The notes beneath the pieces were generated by a model. It was not told the origin of the DNA, did no database searches, and worked only from the letters and a program-made list of their open reading frames with translations. A stretch of 64,000 nt of DNA, taken from Flavobacteriaceae bacterium (GTDB lineage: Bacteria > Bacteroidota > Bacteroidia > Flavobacteriales > Flavobacteriaceae). The translations under genes were made by a program, and so were the position numbers. Within the stretch, counting starts at the first letter, position 1. Each line of letters starts with the position of its first letter. The stretch is from positions 2,542,501-2,606,500 of the forward strand of contig CP046177.1 of NCBI GenBank assembly GCA_014075215.1. The letters run 5' to 3'. Below are positions 1 through 9,081 of this stretch, in pieces.

Positions 1-517
1 TTTCTTTATTTCTTTTCCCTATTATCTTAATGGTTCTATCGTCAAAATAAACAGCATTTGTTTTTATTGTTATGAGCTCTGTTCTGCGGATTCCCATAGA
101 ATACAATAATTCTATTATGAGCTTGTTGCGGAGATCAATAAAAGTATCTCCTTCAAAAAAGTCAAGAACATCGTTGATCTCTTTTGTTGAAAACGGAACC
201 TGAACTTTCTTTTTTGTTTTTAAAGCTTTGTGATGTAACATTGGGTTGATTTTTATTTGTTTCGTTTTCTGTAGAAAATGATAGTACGATCTTAATGCAC
301 TCATTTTTCTATTAATGCTATTGTTGGAAATATGGTTAATTGCCAAATGAACGATCCAGCTACGAATCTGATGATATTGTATATCTTTTAAATCCTGCTG
401 ATCAAATTCAATTTCACAAAAGTCTTTAAAAGTCAGAAGGTCACTGTGATAAGCCAAAATCGTATTTCGAGCATATTTTTTTTCAAGAGCTAAATAGTTT
501 AAGAAAGGTTGAATCAT
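1..517 (-). CDS. xerC: Tyrosine recombinase, XerC-like (N-terminal part, runs off left edge)
   Basis: Reading from the ATG at 515-517 the frame stays open for 172 codons to the window edge, so only the first part of the gene is present. The first ~85 residues look like the SAM-like core-binding domain of tyrosine recombinases (motifs LALEKKYARNTILAYHSD and INRKMSALRSYYHFL). The catalytic domain begins near residue 110 and the first catalytic Arg lies in LLYSMGIRRTEL; the remaining catalytic residues (K, HxxR, Tyr) lie outside. The gene follows rpsU on the same strand with a 99 bp gap. An rpsU-xerC pair is a usual core arrangement in Flavobacteriia, which favours a housekeeping XerC (chromosome dimer resolution) over a phage or integron integrase. 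Exact paralogue (XerC versus XerD) is inferred from context. Confidence 0.85.
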   Translation of the reverse strand, partial: MIQPFLNYLALEKKYARNTILAYHSDLLTFKDFCEIEFDQQDLKDIQYHQIRSWIVHLAINHISNNSINRKMSALRSYYHFLQKTKQIKINPMLHHKALKTKKKVQVPFSTKEINDVLDFFEGDTFIDLRNKLIIELLYSMGIRRTELITIKTNAVYFDDRTIKIIGKRNKE

Positions 518-616
518 TTATTTAAAGTCCTTTTATTCAAAGGTAAACATATAATATCAAAATGAAAAATCCCATATCAAAACGATACAGGATGTAATAT
601 AGTTGCAAAAGAAGTT

Positions 617-814
617 TTAACCGACTTCTTCCTGAGTTTTTAATCTCTGAACATAAGAGGCTTTAATTTTTTGAGCTCTTTTGGCAACAGATGGTTTTGT
701 GTAATGTTTTCTGTCACGTAGATTTTTCATTGTCTTTGTACGATCAAATTTTCTTTTAAAACGCTTTAGAGCTCTATCAATATTTTCTCCTTCTTTAACC
801 GGAATAATTAACAT
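617..814 (-). CDS. rpsU: 30S ribosomal protein bS21
   Basis: The 65-residue product is a full-length, highly basic bS21 (starts MLIIPVKEGENIDRALKRFK, contains RDRKHYTKPSVAKRAQK). bS21 binds the platform of the small ribosomal subunit near the 3' end of 16S rRNA. The start codon is fixed by a strong Shine-Dalgarno at 822-831. In Flavobacteriia bS21, with bS18 and bS6, is known to help hide the anti-Shine-Dalgarno of 16S rRNA, so most genes do not use Shine-Dalgarno pairing; rpsU keeping a strong one is thought to give autoregulation. xerC follows downstream on the same strand. Confidence 0.97.
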   Translation of the reverse strand: MLIIPVKEGENIDRALKRFKRKFDRTKTMKNLRDRKHYTKPSVAKRAQKIKASYVQRLKTQEEVG

Positions 815-821
815 GTGTTGG

Positions 822-831
822 CACCTCCTTT
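822..831 (-). promoter_or_regulatory. Extended Shine-Dalgarno of rpsU
   Basis: On the minus strand AAAGGAGGTG lies 7 nt before the rpsU ATG. All ten bases can pair with the 16S rRNA 3' tail. No other start examined in this window has a comparable match, as expected for Flavobacteriia, whose ribosomes mask the anti-Shine-Dalgarno. Likely the site through which bS21 level feeds back on rpsU translation (established idea for the class; inferred here). Confidence 0.85.
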
Positions 832-863
832 CAATATCTTCTCTTCAAAAATTAGACTGGGTG

Positions 864-871
864 CAAATATA
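864..871 (-). promoter_or_regulatory. Putative -7 box of the rpsU promoter
   Basis: The minus strand reads TATATTTG, matching the Bacteroidota -7 consensus TAnnTTTG, about 50 nt upstream of the rpsU start. I see no clear TTG (-33) at the usual 17-23 nt spacing, so this is tentative. Confidence 0.4.
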
Positions 872-977
872 GTATGATTATTTTAATAATGATTGCAGAT
901 GGTAAAATTATTTTTTAAAAATATCGATTGTTATTATTCCTACAATTTTTAATGCTACTTTCGTCATTTTAATCATT

Positions 978-1010
978 AAAAAAAAGGCAGTATATTACAA
1001 TTGTACTGCC
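978..1010 (-). terminator. Intrinsic terminator, minus-strand direction
   Basis: A 7-bp stem GGCAGTA / TACTGCC (986-992 with 1004-1010) is followed on the minus strand by an uninterrupted run of eight T. The polarity ends transcription arriving from the right. The present neighbours to the right are on the plus strand, so its gene has been lost or it insulates rpsU from readthrough. Confidence 0.65.
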
Positions 1011-1380
1011 CTTGAATTTTATTGTTTAGTGAAATGAGTATAGCTAATTTTCGGATGTATAGTTTGTAAAATCATTTCACTATCTCCTAACCCAAAAATA
1101 CAAAAATGCTATTGATAATGAAGGAGTAACACCTTTAGAAAATAAAAAAGAAACATTTTGAATTATTAAAGCACACTCTGAGAGAAAAAAAAATTATATG
1201 AATGCATCACGATATTGTAACTATGATCATAAAACTTGTAGATATTTATAAGGTAAGAGACAGAGTTATTTTACAACCTCTTTTCAACTTCAAAACCCAA
1301 TATTCGACTTCAATAATCTAATTCCTAAAATAGAACAAATAACATTTTATCATTGCAAAGAACTTATAAAACATTTTGTG
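1011..1380. other. Intergenic stretch without a recognisable gene
   Basis: About 370 bp of AT-rich sequence between the terminator and the tolC remnant. Short open frames exist but none resembles a known protein and all are broken by stops. It probably held the 5' region of the export operon and decayed with it. Confidence 0.4.
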
Positions 1381-1558
1381 ATGAACAGAATCTTAGCTTT
1401 TTTTAGTGTTGCTGAATATAATTTTAGTATCTGCTCAAAGCAATATAACTGATGTTGAAATCCGATTCCAGTCATTTCAGGAGGCACTTAAATATGCTAA
1501 TGAACATGCTATAAATATCAACAATGCTGTTATTAGTGAGCATGACCCGTCCTGAAAT

Positions 1559-1954
1559 ATGTATACAAAAAACAACAAGTATATGTATAAAAATGATGGA
1601 TATGTAAGACGTTATAGTGAGAGTTTTAAACTCAAAGTATTAGCAGAACTTACCAAAGGAAACCATTCCAAAAGACAAATTGCCTTAACTTACGGCATAC
1701 AATCTAGTACGATAAACGTATGGATTAAAAAATATGACCGTAAAGATTTAATGAACACCCGTGTAACCGTGCAAACAGACGACGAATTATCCCGTATTAA
1801 AGCCCTTCAAAAAGAGCTAAAACAACTCAAAGATCTTCTTATTAAAAAGGATCTAGATAAACTTGTGAATGATAGTTATCTTGAAGTAGCTGCTGAAAAT
1901 CTTGGCTATAAAAATGTTGAAGAATTAAAAAAAAACTTAAACATAAAGCCTTAA
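1559..1954 (+). CDS. IS3-family transposase OrfA (HTH protein)
   Basis: The 131-residue product has a helix-turn-helix of the transposase_8 type in its first half (SFKLKVLAELTKGNHSKRQIALTYGIQ, then WIKKYDRKDL, split here by description) followed by a leucine-rich coiled coil (about residues 85-110, LQKELKQLKDLL) used for OrfA/OrfAB multimerisation. The start codon lies 16 bp inside the left IS end. Its stop overlaps the orfB start as TAATG. A run of nine A at 1927-1935 lies shortly before the stop and is a candidate slippery tract for -1 frameshifting to make the OrfAB transposase. No internal damage is visible, so the element may be active. Confidence 0.9.
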   Translation: MYTKNNKYMYKNDGYVRRYSESFKLKVLAELTKGNHSKRQIALTYGIQSSTINVWIKKYDRKDLMNTRVTVQTDDELSRIKALQKELKQLKDLLIKKDLDKLVNDSYLEVAAENLGYKNVEELKKNLNIKP

Positions 1955-2811
1955 TGAAAATAGCACCGATTAATAGAAAAAAAAGAAGGTACGCCATCGC
2001 TACTATTTGTAATGCTTTCGAGTTAAAAAGAGATGCTTATTACAAATATCAAAAAAGGTTTGTTCTTAAAAAACAAATAGAACAAAATGTAATAATGCTT
2101 GTTAAAAAAAGCAGGAAAACATTACCCAGAGAAGGTACTAGAAAGCTAATGAAATCCTTACATAATGATTTTAGGAAACAGAATATAAATATAGGTAGAG
2201 ACCAGTTATTTAGAATCTTAAAAGAAAATAATTTGTTAATTAGAAGGAAAAAATATTCTTCTAAAACAACCAACTCTTACCATCGTTTTTATAAATATAA
2301 AAATATCATAAAAGACCTGATCATTAATAGACCTAACCAAGTTTGGGCTTCGGATATTACCTATATAAGAACTATAAATGGATTTTGTTATTTAGCACTT
2401 ATTACTGATATGTATTCAAGAAAAATAGTAGGCTATGATATTAGTGATAGTTTAGAACTTAAAGGCTGTGTTAGAGCTTTAAATAAAGCTATTTATCAAA
2501 CTAAAAATACCGAAGAAATCATACATCATTCTGATAGAGGAATACAATATTGTAGCAATGTTTATACTCAAATTTTGAAAAGAAAAAAGATACAAATCAG
2601 TATGACCCAAGAAAATCATTGCTACGAAAACGCAATGGCCGAAAGAGTTAACGGAATTTTAAAAGATGAATTCTTCCTCGACCAAACATTTACAAATATC
2701 AATCACGCCAAAAAAGCAACAAAAAATGCAATCAAATTATATAATAATAAAAGATTACATTTATCTTTAGATTATAAAACACCTAATTACGTGCACAAAA
2801 ATGTAGCATAA
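1954..2811 (+). CDS. IS3-family transposase OrfB (DDE integrase core)
   Basis: The 285-residue product is a complete IS3-type OrfB. An HTH_21-like region occupies roughly residues 45-105, and the rve integrase core runs from about residue 125. The catalytic triad is visible: D in VWASDITYIR, D in IIHHSDRGIQYCS and E in NAMAERVNGILKDEF, with the usual spacing. The start ATG overlaps the orfA stop by one base, so it is expressed by reinitiation or as a frameshift fusion with OrfA. It catalyses the copy-out/paste-in transposition of the element. Confidence 0.93.
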   Translation: MKIAPINRKKRRYAIATICNAFELKRDAYYKYQKRFVLKKQIEQNVIMLVKKSRKTLPREGTRKLMKSLHNDFRKQNINIGRDQLFRILKENNLLIRRKKYSSKTTNSYHRFYKYKNIIKDLIINRPNQVWASDITYIRTINGFCYLALITDMYSRKIVGYDISDSLELKGCVRALNKAIYQTKNTEEIIHHSDRGIQYCSNVYTQILKRKKIQISMTQENHCYENAMAERVNGILKDEFFLDQTFTNINHAKKATKNAIKLYNNKRLHLSLDYKTPNYVHKNVA

Positions 2812-2988
2812 ATTTTAATAATTAACTGTAGCCCTATTTTAGGACGAGACAGCAAATTGCAAATACCAAACAAAAGGATGCACAATCGTATCTATACCCC
2901 ACGGTAAGTGCTTTATCAGGATATAACAACAATTTAACCTTGCAGCCTACATTAATTCCTGCACAGGTCTCTAACCCTGACGCTTTCG

Positions 2989-3297
2989 CTTACTATATTA
3001 ATTGTGGCAGGATTTGGTATTTACAATATTATGAATATGACGGTAAATGAAAAAATAAAAGAAATAGCCATATTAAAAGCTATGGGGTTTAATGGAAGCG
3101 ATGTTATTGAAATATTTTTAACACAATCAGTAGCTATTGGTCTTATTGGTGGTTTTTTGGGATTGTTTTTAGGAAATGGTATTGTGCAAATACTAGATAT
3201 TGTACCTTTTAAAATTGCCACACATTCAACATTACCTGTAGTGTACAATATAAAAGATTATATACTAGCTTTTGGTATAATTATCGGTCTAGTATAA
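2989..3297 (+). pseudogene. MacB/FtsX-type ABC permease, internal fragment
   Basis: The frame from 2989 reads LTILIVAGFGIYNIMNM, then NEKIKEIAILKAMGFNGSDV and two membrane segments, ending YNIKDYILAFGIIIGLV at a stop at 3295-3297. This is the cytoplasmic loop and last two helices of a MacB/LolC-type FtsX permease (LKAMGF is the family hallmark). The N-terminal half is missing on the left, where the sequence abuts tolC, and the last ~22 codons are found 8.3 kb away at 11594-11665, beyond the defence island. The original operon was therefore outer-membrane channel, adaptor, permease, ATPase (11677). Not functional. Confidence 0.85.
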
Positions 3298-3298
3298 G

Positions 3299-3413
3299 AA
3301 TAGTAGCGGATTTTGCGCACTAACTTTTCGGTTAAACACAGACCTTTTTTATATTTACTTACTTTCAATTTAGTGATTAAACCGCTATTATTTTTATACA
3401 TTGTTGTAAGCTG
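3299..3413. repeat. Left-edge hairpin and terminal repeat of the defence island
   Basis: AATAGTAGCGGATTT at 3299-3313 pairs with AAACCGCTATTATT at 3379-3392 (one mismatch, one bulge), enclosing ~65 nt. It is followed by TGTTGTAAGCTG (3402-3413), which recurs inverted at the right edge. From 3414 to 3557 the stretch is noncoding and repeats GCGTTGGC three times. I recall similar sequence near other Bacteroidota accessory genes, but could not check this. Confidence 0.55.
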
Positions 3414-3557
3414 GCTTTCTACGTCCTGCTTGGTTTTCCGAAGTTTTAATGCTCGTTCGGAAGTGTGCGTTGGCACAAGACATACTCTTTTGCAATTTTT
3501 GGCTTTAGCGTTGGCTGGTGCGAATTGTAAATGTGTATGGCTTTTAGCGTTGGCTTA

Positions 3558-5462
3558 TTATCTGTCTGCAAAATATCCATATTCTTTATTAATTACTAAT
3601 CCTCTGTCAAGGTATAAATTCGATAGCTCACAAGTTGTTTCAGGTGTTAAGGCACAAGAATGACAAGCTGCAAGATTTAATTGACCAACTCCTTGACCAT
3701 CAGATTCTATACAAATTGGGTCGGATGAACAATCAGTTGCCCTGAAAATGGCACTATTAATTATATTATTGAGGTTATCTAAATTGTTACATAAATTTGA
3801 TAATCCACCCAAATAGCCGTCAGTTCCATCAAAAGCAGAGATTAAAAAACCGTGCATTGTCTCGTTTACATACAATCTTTCAGACAAAGAAGATACAGGA
3901 TAGCCACACACATACTCCAATTCACGCATCAACAAATGCGAAAGCGTATGAATTAAAACTTTTCTTGGTGTTAAAGTTTTGGCTATAATTTGATGCGATT
4001 TCCAATCGGCATTATTAGCATTAGTCTTTAGTTTTTCCGTGCGTTCAATTACGACTTGTTGGCTTTCCCATTGTTCCAATTTTTGTTTATCCAAAATGAA
4101 TAAAATTCCTTCTCCGTAACTTTCTGATGCAGGTAAGGTTTTTGTGTCAAAATTGTTTTTTGATACTGATTGTCTTTTAACTGTGTACTCATATGCATTA
4201 TCGCCATCTTTGAGCAATATAGAGTCAATATCAATAGGTTCGTTTCGTGTAAAGGATGTTTGAACGGTTGTCTTTTTTAATTTGTCAATTTTTATAAGCT
4301 TATTAAACCCATTAATTTGCTCACTACTATTAATTACTCGGAATTTTATCTGTTTATTCTCGGGTTGCTCTTTTTCCAAGAAATAAACGTACTCAGTTTG
4401 TCGATAAATATTGTCTGGAATGTATTTAATGTCTCCTGTATCTAAATATTGTTGAATCAACTCTTTTTCAATTTTCTTTTGGATGCTTATTAATTGAATT
4501 ATTTGCTCTGTTGAGAATTCTCCACTTTCTAACATATTGTCAATATCAATTCTTACTTCTGGTGATAGTGGATTTTGAAACTCAGGAATGAATAAACTGC
4601 TTAAACTATTGGAATAATATACACTATTACTCGTTTTCAGTTTTACGTTTGTAATTTCTGAACACTCTTCTTCGTAAAACTTTCCATTAATTTGACCTAA
4701 CCAATATTTCTTACCATTGCAGATTTGCTCGTAGTTAAAAATACCTTTTAGATTTGCTTTTTTATTGCAATTTTTACACTCAATCCATATACCTGATAGT
4801 TCGGTGTTTTCTCGACTGATTTTGTATATTAAATTTTGATTTTCGCAACAAGGTTTAGAAAAATCTAATTGCGGACCTGTTGGTTTTTCATTTGCTTCTT
4901 CTTTTTCTTGTTCGTTGGTTCGGTCGCTTGGTAAACGGTTATTCCAAAATTTCCAAGGTAAATCGTGAATATAACCATTCTTACAAGTCATAACAAAACG
5001 AATTTGCTCCAAATGATTTTCCTTGCAGTCTTTATTACTGCATTTTGGTGGATTGAAAAAATCAAGTTTCTTGCTTGCACTTCTCCAACGGTTTTTCCAT
5101 TCGTTGTATGGTGCAAACCGTTTGCAATAAGAGCAATAAAACCATTTTGAGAAATAATTTGCTTTCGGTCTTACTTGATGCAAAAAAGAATCTCTGTCAG
5201 TAGGTATTGAAACCAAATGCTTCAAATTTGGGAAACGATTTTTTAAGCGTTGTAATAATCTATCGTCTTTTATGATGTAGTGAGCTAATTTTTCGTTTAA
5301 ATCTGCATATCCCCAATTATCAAAGGTTTCTATCATTATAGAATTGTCAGTTGTTTCAATCAATGAACCAACGCCACCATAATTTGAAATATGCTTGCTT
5401 CTTCCGTGTTTTATTTTGTCGTTTGGCATATATTTAATATTGTCTAATGAGTATCTCAGCAC
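3558..5462 (-). CDS. drmB: DrmB-like protein with DUF1998 domain (DISARM core)
   Basis: The 634-residue product matches the DrmB layout: an N-terminal region beginning RSKHISNYGGVGSLIE, a cysteine-rich zinc-binding segment at about residues 110-150 (CSYCKRF, CSNKDC) with further CxxC pairs (CENQ, CKNCNKK), and a C-terminal DUF1998 domain (about 500-620) with its cysteines in CSSDPIC and AACHSCALTPETTCE. DrmB pairs with the helicase DrmA; the DrmAB complex is the shared core of DISARM and binds and sterically blocks incoming phage DNA (established). The start overlaps the drmA end by 29 bp; a later Met (MPNDKIKHGRS, at 5429) would avoid the overlap. No drmC or methylase follows it. Confidence 0.8.
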   Translation of the reverse strand: MLRYSLDNIKYMPNDKIKHGRSKHISNYGGVGSLIETTDNSIMIETFDNWGYADLNEKLAHYIIKDDRLLQRLKNRFPNLKHLVSIPTDRDSFLHQVRPKANYFSKWFYCSYCKRFAPYNEWKNRWRSASKKLDFFNPPKCSNKDCKENHLEQIRFVMTCKNGYIHDLPWKFWNNRLPSDRTNEQEKEEANEKPTGPQLDFSKPCCENQNLIYKISRENTELSGIWIECKNCNKKANLKGIFNYEQICNGKKYWLGQINGKFYEEECSEITNVKLKTSNSVYYSNSLSSLFIPEFQNPLSPEVRIDIDNMLESGEFSTEQIIQLISIQKKIEKELIQQYLDTGDIKYIPDNIYRQTEYVYFLEKEQPENKQIKFRVINSSEQINGFNKLIKIDKLKKTTVQTSFTRNEPIDIDSILLKDGDNAYEYTVKRQSVSKNNFDTKTLPASESYGEGILFILDKQKLEQWESQQVVIERTEKLKTNANNADWKSHQIIAKTLTPRKVLIHTLSHLLMRELEYVCGYPVSSLSERLYVNETMHGFLISAFDGTDGYLGGLSNLCNNLDNLNNIINSAIFRATDCSSDPICIESDGQGVGQLNLAACHSCALTPETTCELSNLYLDRGLVINKEYGYFADR

Positions 5463-8400
5463 TTGGTTCTACACTTCGCATTGATTGCATTGCCGTTAAA
5501 GTATCGTCCTCATTTTTCTTCTCTTGGATAGGTACGATTAATGAATCTTTAGGATGGTCTCTCCAAAAATATTTAAGGTCTTTTTGTGCATCAATTTTAT
5601 ATTTCCAATCTCTTAAAATATTATCAATCTTTTCAGTTATAAGCTGTAAATCATTTTGAGCAAAGTGATGGTTTTGAAAAAGTTCAAGTAAGTTATTTCG
5701 TAATTCATTTTTTACTTTGTCATCAATTAAAGCAGTTGCCGCATTATTAGAAGTAAATGGTGTAGTATGCCTGAAATAAGCAAGAATTAGTGTAAACAGC
5801 ATTTTATCCAAAGCATTTTCGGCAAATGGTGTTACGCTCAATGGTTCTACTTGTTTATAAAATGTTTTGTGGAATTGCACAAAATCTTCAAAATAAGATA
5901 AATCACGGCTATTGAATGGGTCGAAAAGTGTAATAACCAAACCTTTGTTTTTTCTTGCTACACGGCTACTTGCCTGAATATATTCAGCTGTGTTTGGTGG
6001 CATTCCGTTCATTATCATTAGACCTAGCCTACTAACATCAAGCCCAACACTTATCATATTTGTTGCCAAAACTAAGTCGTAAGCCTTATGTTCTTTGATA
6101 TTTCCATTAAATTCAATTTCTAACTTATCTAAATTCTTCTTGATTTTTTCATTTGGAATTCGGCCTGTTAATTCAATGTTTCTATAAGACAGTTTTCTAT
6201 AGTTATTTTTTTCACTAAGTGAATTGTTGTTCAAGTACCGAACTTGTAATTGTTTGATAATTGGTTTTAACTCCGAATTAATCTTATTAGAAAACCGTCC
6301 AAGTTCTTTTAAACTTTTGAAATAAGAAAGTATTGTCCAAAAATTATCTACTTCTTTTTTATCTGACGATTTTTTCCAAACTTCCAATCTAGCAAAAAGC
6401 AATGAAGCCAATAATTGTAAATTGGTAACAACGGTTGTTTTTCCTGTTGGTAAAATGCCTATATACTTTCTTTTACTTCCTTCTATCACTTTTGAAAAAA
6501 AGGTGTCGTCTGAATTAGTAGCATACTGTGGAAATATTCGTGCTTCTCTGCCGTACAAACCTTGAATTTGTTTGTCGACATTTTTAACTGTTGCTGTTGA
6601 AGCAATTATTTTAGGGTTATCACAAAGTTGCAACAAGGCATTTTCAAATAAACCAACCAAACTTCCCAAGGTTCCGTTTAATAGGTGCAATTCATCTTGA
6701 ACTATCAATTCTGGTTTACGATTTGAGCCATTATTGAAGAATGTAGTAGATTCTCCTTTCCAAGCTAATGATGCAAATTTATCAACGGTCGCAAAAAGAA
6801 TGGTTGGGGGTTTTGAATAAATATCTTCATCTACTAAAACTATAGGCAAACCACCTTTTTGTTCTGAAAAATAACAGTCTTCATTTAAGCAATGGCTATG
6901 TAGCTGAGTTTTACCAACTCGATGTCCAATACGAAAGGTGTCATCATTTTCATTAATTTTAGAAATGATTTTAGAGTTACACCACTGACAGTTAGTCAAC
7001 TGTAATGGATTTACATCATAATTAGGGTTGTATGTGTGATTGTTGAATTTTTTCAAAAGTTTATTTAGCTTGGTTTCGGCATCATCTCCTTTATATCCTT
7101 TTCTTAATTTATTAGGCAAGGTTTGATTTCCTACCCAAAACCCAATTGAGACAGGTTTATCGCCTAAATCTGTATGATTGGTTCTAATAAATTCACAAGC
7201 CAAAATTAATTTTGAGGCTCTCTCAAATTGTTGTGCAGAAAGCAAACGCAAGGTATAGCGAATAATTATGTTTACACCATCATAACTTTTAGGGTATTGT
7301 ATTCTTCTCCAAAAAATCAAGAATGCTGAAACCGCTAAATATGCTTCCGTTTTTCCGCCACCTGTAGGGAAGTAGAGTAAATCAATCAACTCCTTTTCAT
7401 TGCTGTTTTCTTCTACAAATGAAGCCAAACATTGTAAAATAAATGCTAATTGAAATGGTCGCCATTCAGGTATTCGGTCTGAGGGAAATGGTAATGTTCC
7501 ATAATCTTGAAATTTATTTTGCAATGGTTCATTGCGTTCCCATACTTCAAAACCTTCTTTTTTCTTGCTAAAATGTTGCTGACTTTGAAAAAATTGCAAA
7601 TAAATAGCAGTATTAGATAATTGAAATGCACGAAAAGCATTTTCATTTTCAGAAAGTAATTTAACTCCATTAATTATTCGGTCGTAAATCCGCTCACACT
7701 TTTTGATATTTTTTAAACCTAGTTCATTACTGTTGGCAGATGTTTGCTCATCTTCAATCCAATTTTTATATGCTTTTGCAACCTTCGTAAGGTTAGAAAT
7801 AATGCTTTCTTTGTCTGAATTGTAAACTGACAGATTTTTTATATTTAGAATATCTCCTCTAATTTTGTCAGTTTCTGAACTTTGATTTTTTACGTCATAT
7901 TCAGGTAAAAAAGTAGATTTTATCCATTGTGGTGTGATAGGTGATTGAGCGTTTTCCCAAGTGCAGGCTGTATTGTGTCCAATACCAAATGCTAATTTAT
8001 CGCGATAGAGATAATCTAGCATTTTGTCTTCATCAGTTTTGTACAAGTGTGCTTTGTAATCTCTGAATGGTAACAATTTTTCACTTTCAATTCTAACTTC
8101 AGTTTGAAAACAGGATAATTGATTTACCTTTTCTTTTGAAAGTGAAAACTTGTCTTTAGGAATCAATGTTTTATTTTCTATAACAGCTTTAATGTAATAC
8201 TTGTCCGAATAATTTGTGTAAAGTTTCAAATGTGTAACGAGGTTTTCTTTCATTTCCTTGTTCCAATTTTCTGTATTAACATTTGGCTGTTCAGATAGTA
8301 TCAATTCAAGGTGCTGATTATCGGCTGAAAGAATGTTGTTGATGTTGATTTCGAGTTCAATAACATTTTCATTTCTCTTGTATTTGTCTTTAAAAAAAAG

Positions 8401-9081
8401 TTTTGAAATGGTTTTGTAAAGAGCGTGGTCATAAGATGTTGCTTTAGCCAACGATTTTAATCCGTCTTGAAATACTTGATATTCTGCTGTTATATTCCCA
8501 TCTTTTGTTCGCTGTATCTTTTTAGTTTGTGAAAGTGTCTTGTTCGTTTCGTCATAACCTATAAAACTATTTAAGCCGTGTTCAGATAGTAAGTTTATGC
8601 CTTCGCCATCATAAGAAGTTTTAATTTCCTCAGGTTTAGCTTTAGAATAATTTCCAAAAGAAATAACAGTTTTAAATTTTTCACAAGATTTTTCAACGGC
8701 AAACGTAATTCCGAAATGGGAAGGGAAAAATATGTTTGAAGTATATTTGGGTTGAGTATCAGTTCCGTCTCCGTCTTCGGCACTTTCTTCGTTATTGTTT
8801 TCTTTATTTTTATTATCTCCTGTATTTACATTATCTGAATCATCATTATTTTCGTTATCGTTTGAATTGTTTTCATCTTTCATTTCCTGCTCGCCATTAT
8901 CGCTTGCATTTGGTTGTAATTGTTTTGGAAATAAAATACCGGAATAGTATCGCTGTAAAGGTTTCCCTTCAATGATTTCATCACTAAAATCATCTTTGCA
9001 TAGAAAAATGTCCGAACCTGGACCGACTATTTCTTTCTTAACACGTTCAATTACTATATTTCTGTTCTCTTTTACGCTCAT
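5434..9081 (-). CDS. drmA: DrmA-like SF2 helicase (DISARM core)
   Basis: The 1215-residue product has the DrmA hallmark near the N-terminus (ERVKKEIVGPGSDIF) and a full superfamily 2 helicase set: Walker A LLYFPTGGGKTEAY near residue 570, motif II VQDELHLL near 797, motif III ASTAT near 830, motif V VLATNMISVGLDVSRLG near 1010 and motif VI QASSRVARKNKG near 1040. An acidic low-complexity segment (about 65-105, rich in D, E and N) separates the N-terminal part from the rest. It starts within the stop of the upstream gene (ATGA) and overlaps drmB, so all four genes form one translationally coupled unit. Role inferred from DISARM: ATP-driven DNA engagement with DrmB. Confidence 0.82.
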   Translation of the reverse strand: MSVKENRNIVIERVKKEIVGPGSDIFLCKDDFSDEIIEGKPLQRYYSGILFPKQLQPNASDNGEQEMKDENNSNDNENNDDSDNVNTGDNKNKENNNEESAEDGDGTDTQPKYTSNIFFPSHFGITFAVEKSCEKFKTVISFGNYSKAKPEEIKTSYDGEGINLLSEHGLNSFIGYDETNKTLSQTKKIQRTKDGNITAEYQVFQDGLKSLAKATSYDHALYKTISKLFFKDKYKRNENVIELEININNILSADNQHLELILSEQPNVNTENWNKEMKENLVTHLKLYTNYSDKYYIKAVIENKTLIPKDKFSLSKEKVNQLSCFQTEVRIESEKLLPFRDYKAHLYKTDEDKMLDYLYRDKLAFGIGHNTACTWENAQSPITPQWIKSTFLPEYDVKNQSSETDKIRGDILNIKNLSVYNSDKESIISNLTKVAKAYKNWIEDEQTSANSNELGLKNIKKCERIYDRIINGVKLLSENENAFRAFQLSNTAIYLQFFQSQQHFSKKKEGFEVWERNEPLQNKFQDYGTLPFPSDRIPEWRPFQLAFILQCLASFVEENSNEKELIDLLYFPTGGGKTEAYLAVSAFLIFWRRIQYPKSYDGVNIIIRYTLRLLSAQQFERASKLILACEFIRTNHTDLGDKPVSIGFWVGNQTLPNKLRKGYKGDDAETKLNKLLKKFNNHTYNPNYDVNPLQLTNCQWCNSKIISKINENDDTFRIGHRVGKTQLHSHCLNEDCYFSEQKGGLPIVLVDEDIYSKPPTILFATVDKFASLAWKGESTTFFNNGSNRKPELIVQDELHLLNGTLGSLVGLFENALLQLCDNPKIIASTATVKNVDKQIQGLYGREARIFPQYATNSDDTFFSKVIEGSKRKYIGILPTGKTTVVTNLQLLASLLFARLEVWKKSSDKKEVDNFWTILSYFKSLKELGRFSNKINSELKPIIKQLQVRYLNNNSLSEKNNYRKLSYRNIELTGRIPNEKIKKNLDKLEIEFNGNIKEHKAYDLVLATNMISVGLDVSRLGLMIMNGMPPNTAEYIQASSRVARKNKGLVITLFDPFNSRDLSYFEDFVQFHKTFYKQVEPLSVTPFAENALDKMLFTLILAYFRHTTPFTSNNAATALIDDKVKNELRNNLLELFQNHHFAQNDLQLITEKIDNILRDWKYKIDAQKDLKYFWRDHPKDSLIVPIQEKKNEDDTLTAMQSMRSVEPSAEILIRQY

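Larger units (their letters stand above)
1543..2851 (+). mobile_element. IS3-family insertion sequence (1309 bp)
   Basis: The ends are imperfect inverted repeats: left TGACCCGTCCTGAAATA, right (reverse complement) TGTCTCGTCCTAAAATA, three mismatches in 17. The target duplication is GCA (1540-1542 and 2852-2854), the 3-bp size usual for IS3. Two overlapping genes (orfA HTH, orfB DDE integrase) fill the interior. Deleting the element plus one GCA restores the tolC reading frame, which confirms both ends. Confidence 0.93.
1381..2985 (+). pseudogene. TolC-family outer-membrane efflux protein, 5' part, split by IS3
   Basis: A signal-peptide-like start at 1381 (MNRILAFFSVA) shifts frame within the first 15 codons and continues as IILVSAQSNITDVEI, then EALKYANEHAININNAVISE up to 1542. 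The IS3 element follows. Removing 1543-2851 and one copy of the GCA duplication rejoins the frame exactly as VISEQIANTKQKDAQSYLYP and on through SALSGYNNNLTLQPTLIPAQ to about 2985. This is the N-terminal region of a TolC/OprM-like efflux channel (EALKYA and LYPTVSALSGY are typical). The coding trace then stops abruptly against a permease fragment in another frame, so the rest of tolC and probably the HlyD adaptor were deleted. Non-functional: frameshift, insertion and truncation. Confidence 0.75.

Noticed and set aside
3313..3663. 116-codon plus-strand frame at the left edge of the defence island
   Set aside because: It overlaps the end of drmB, lies in the repeat-rich noncoding edge and has no family features.
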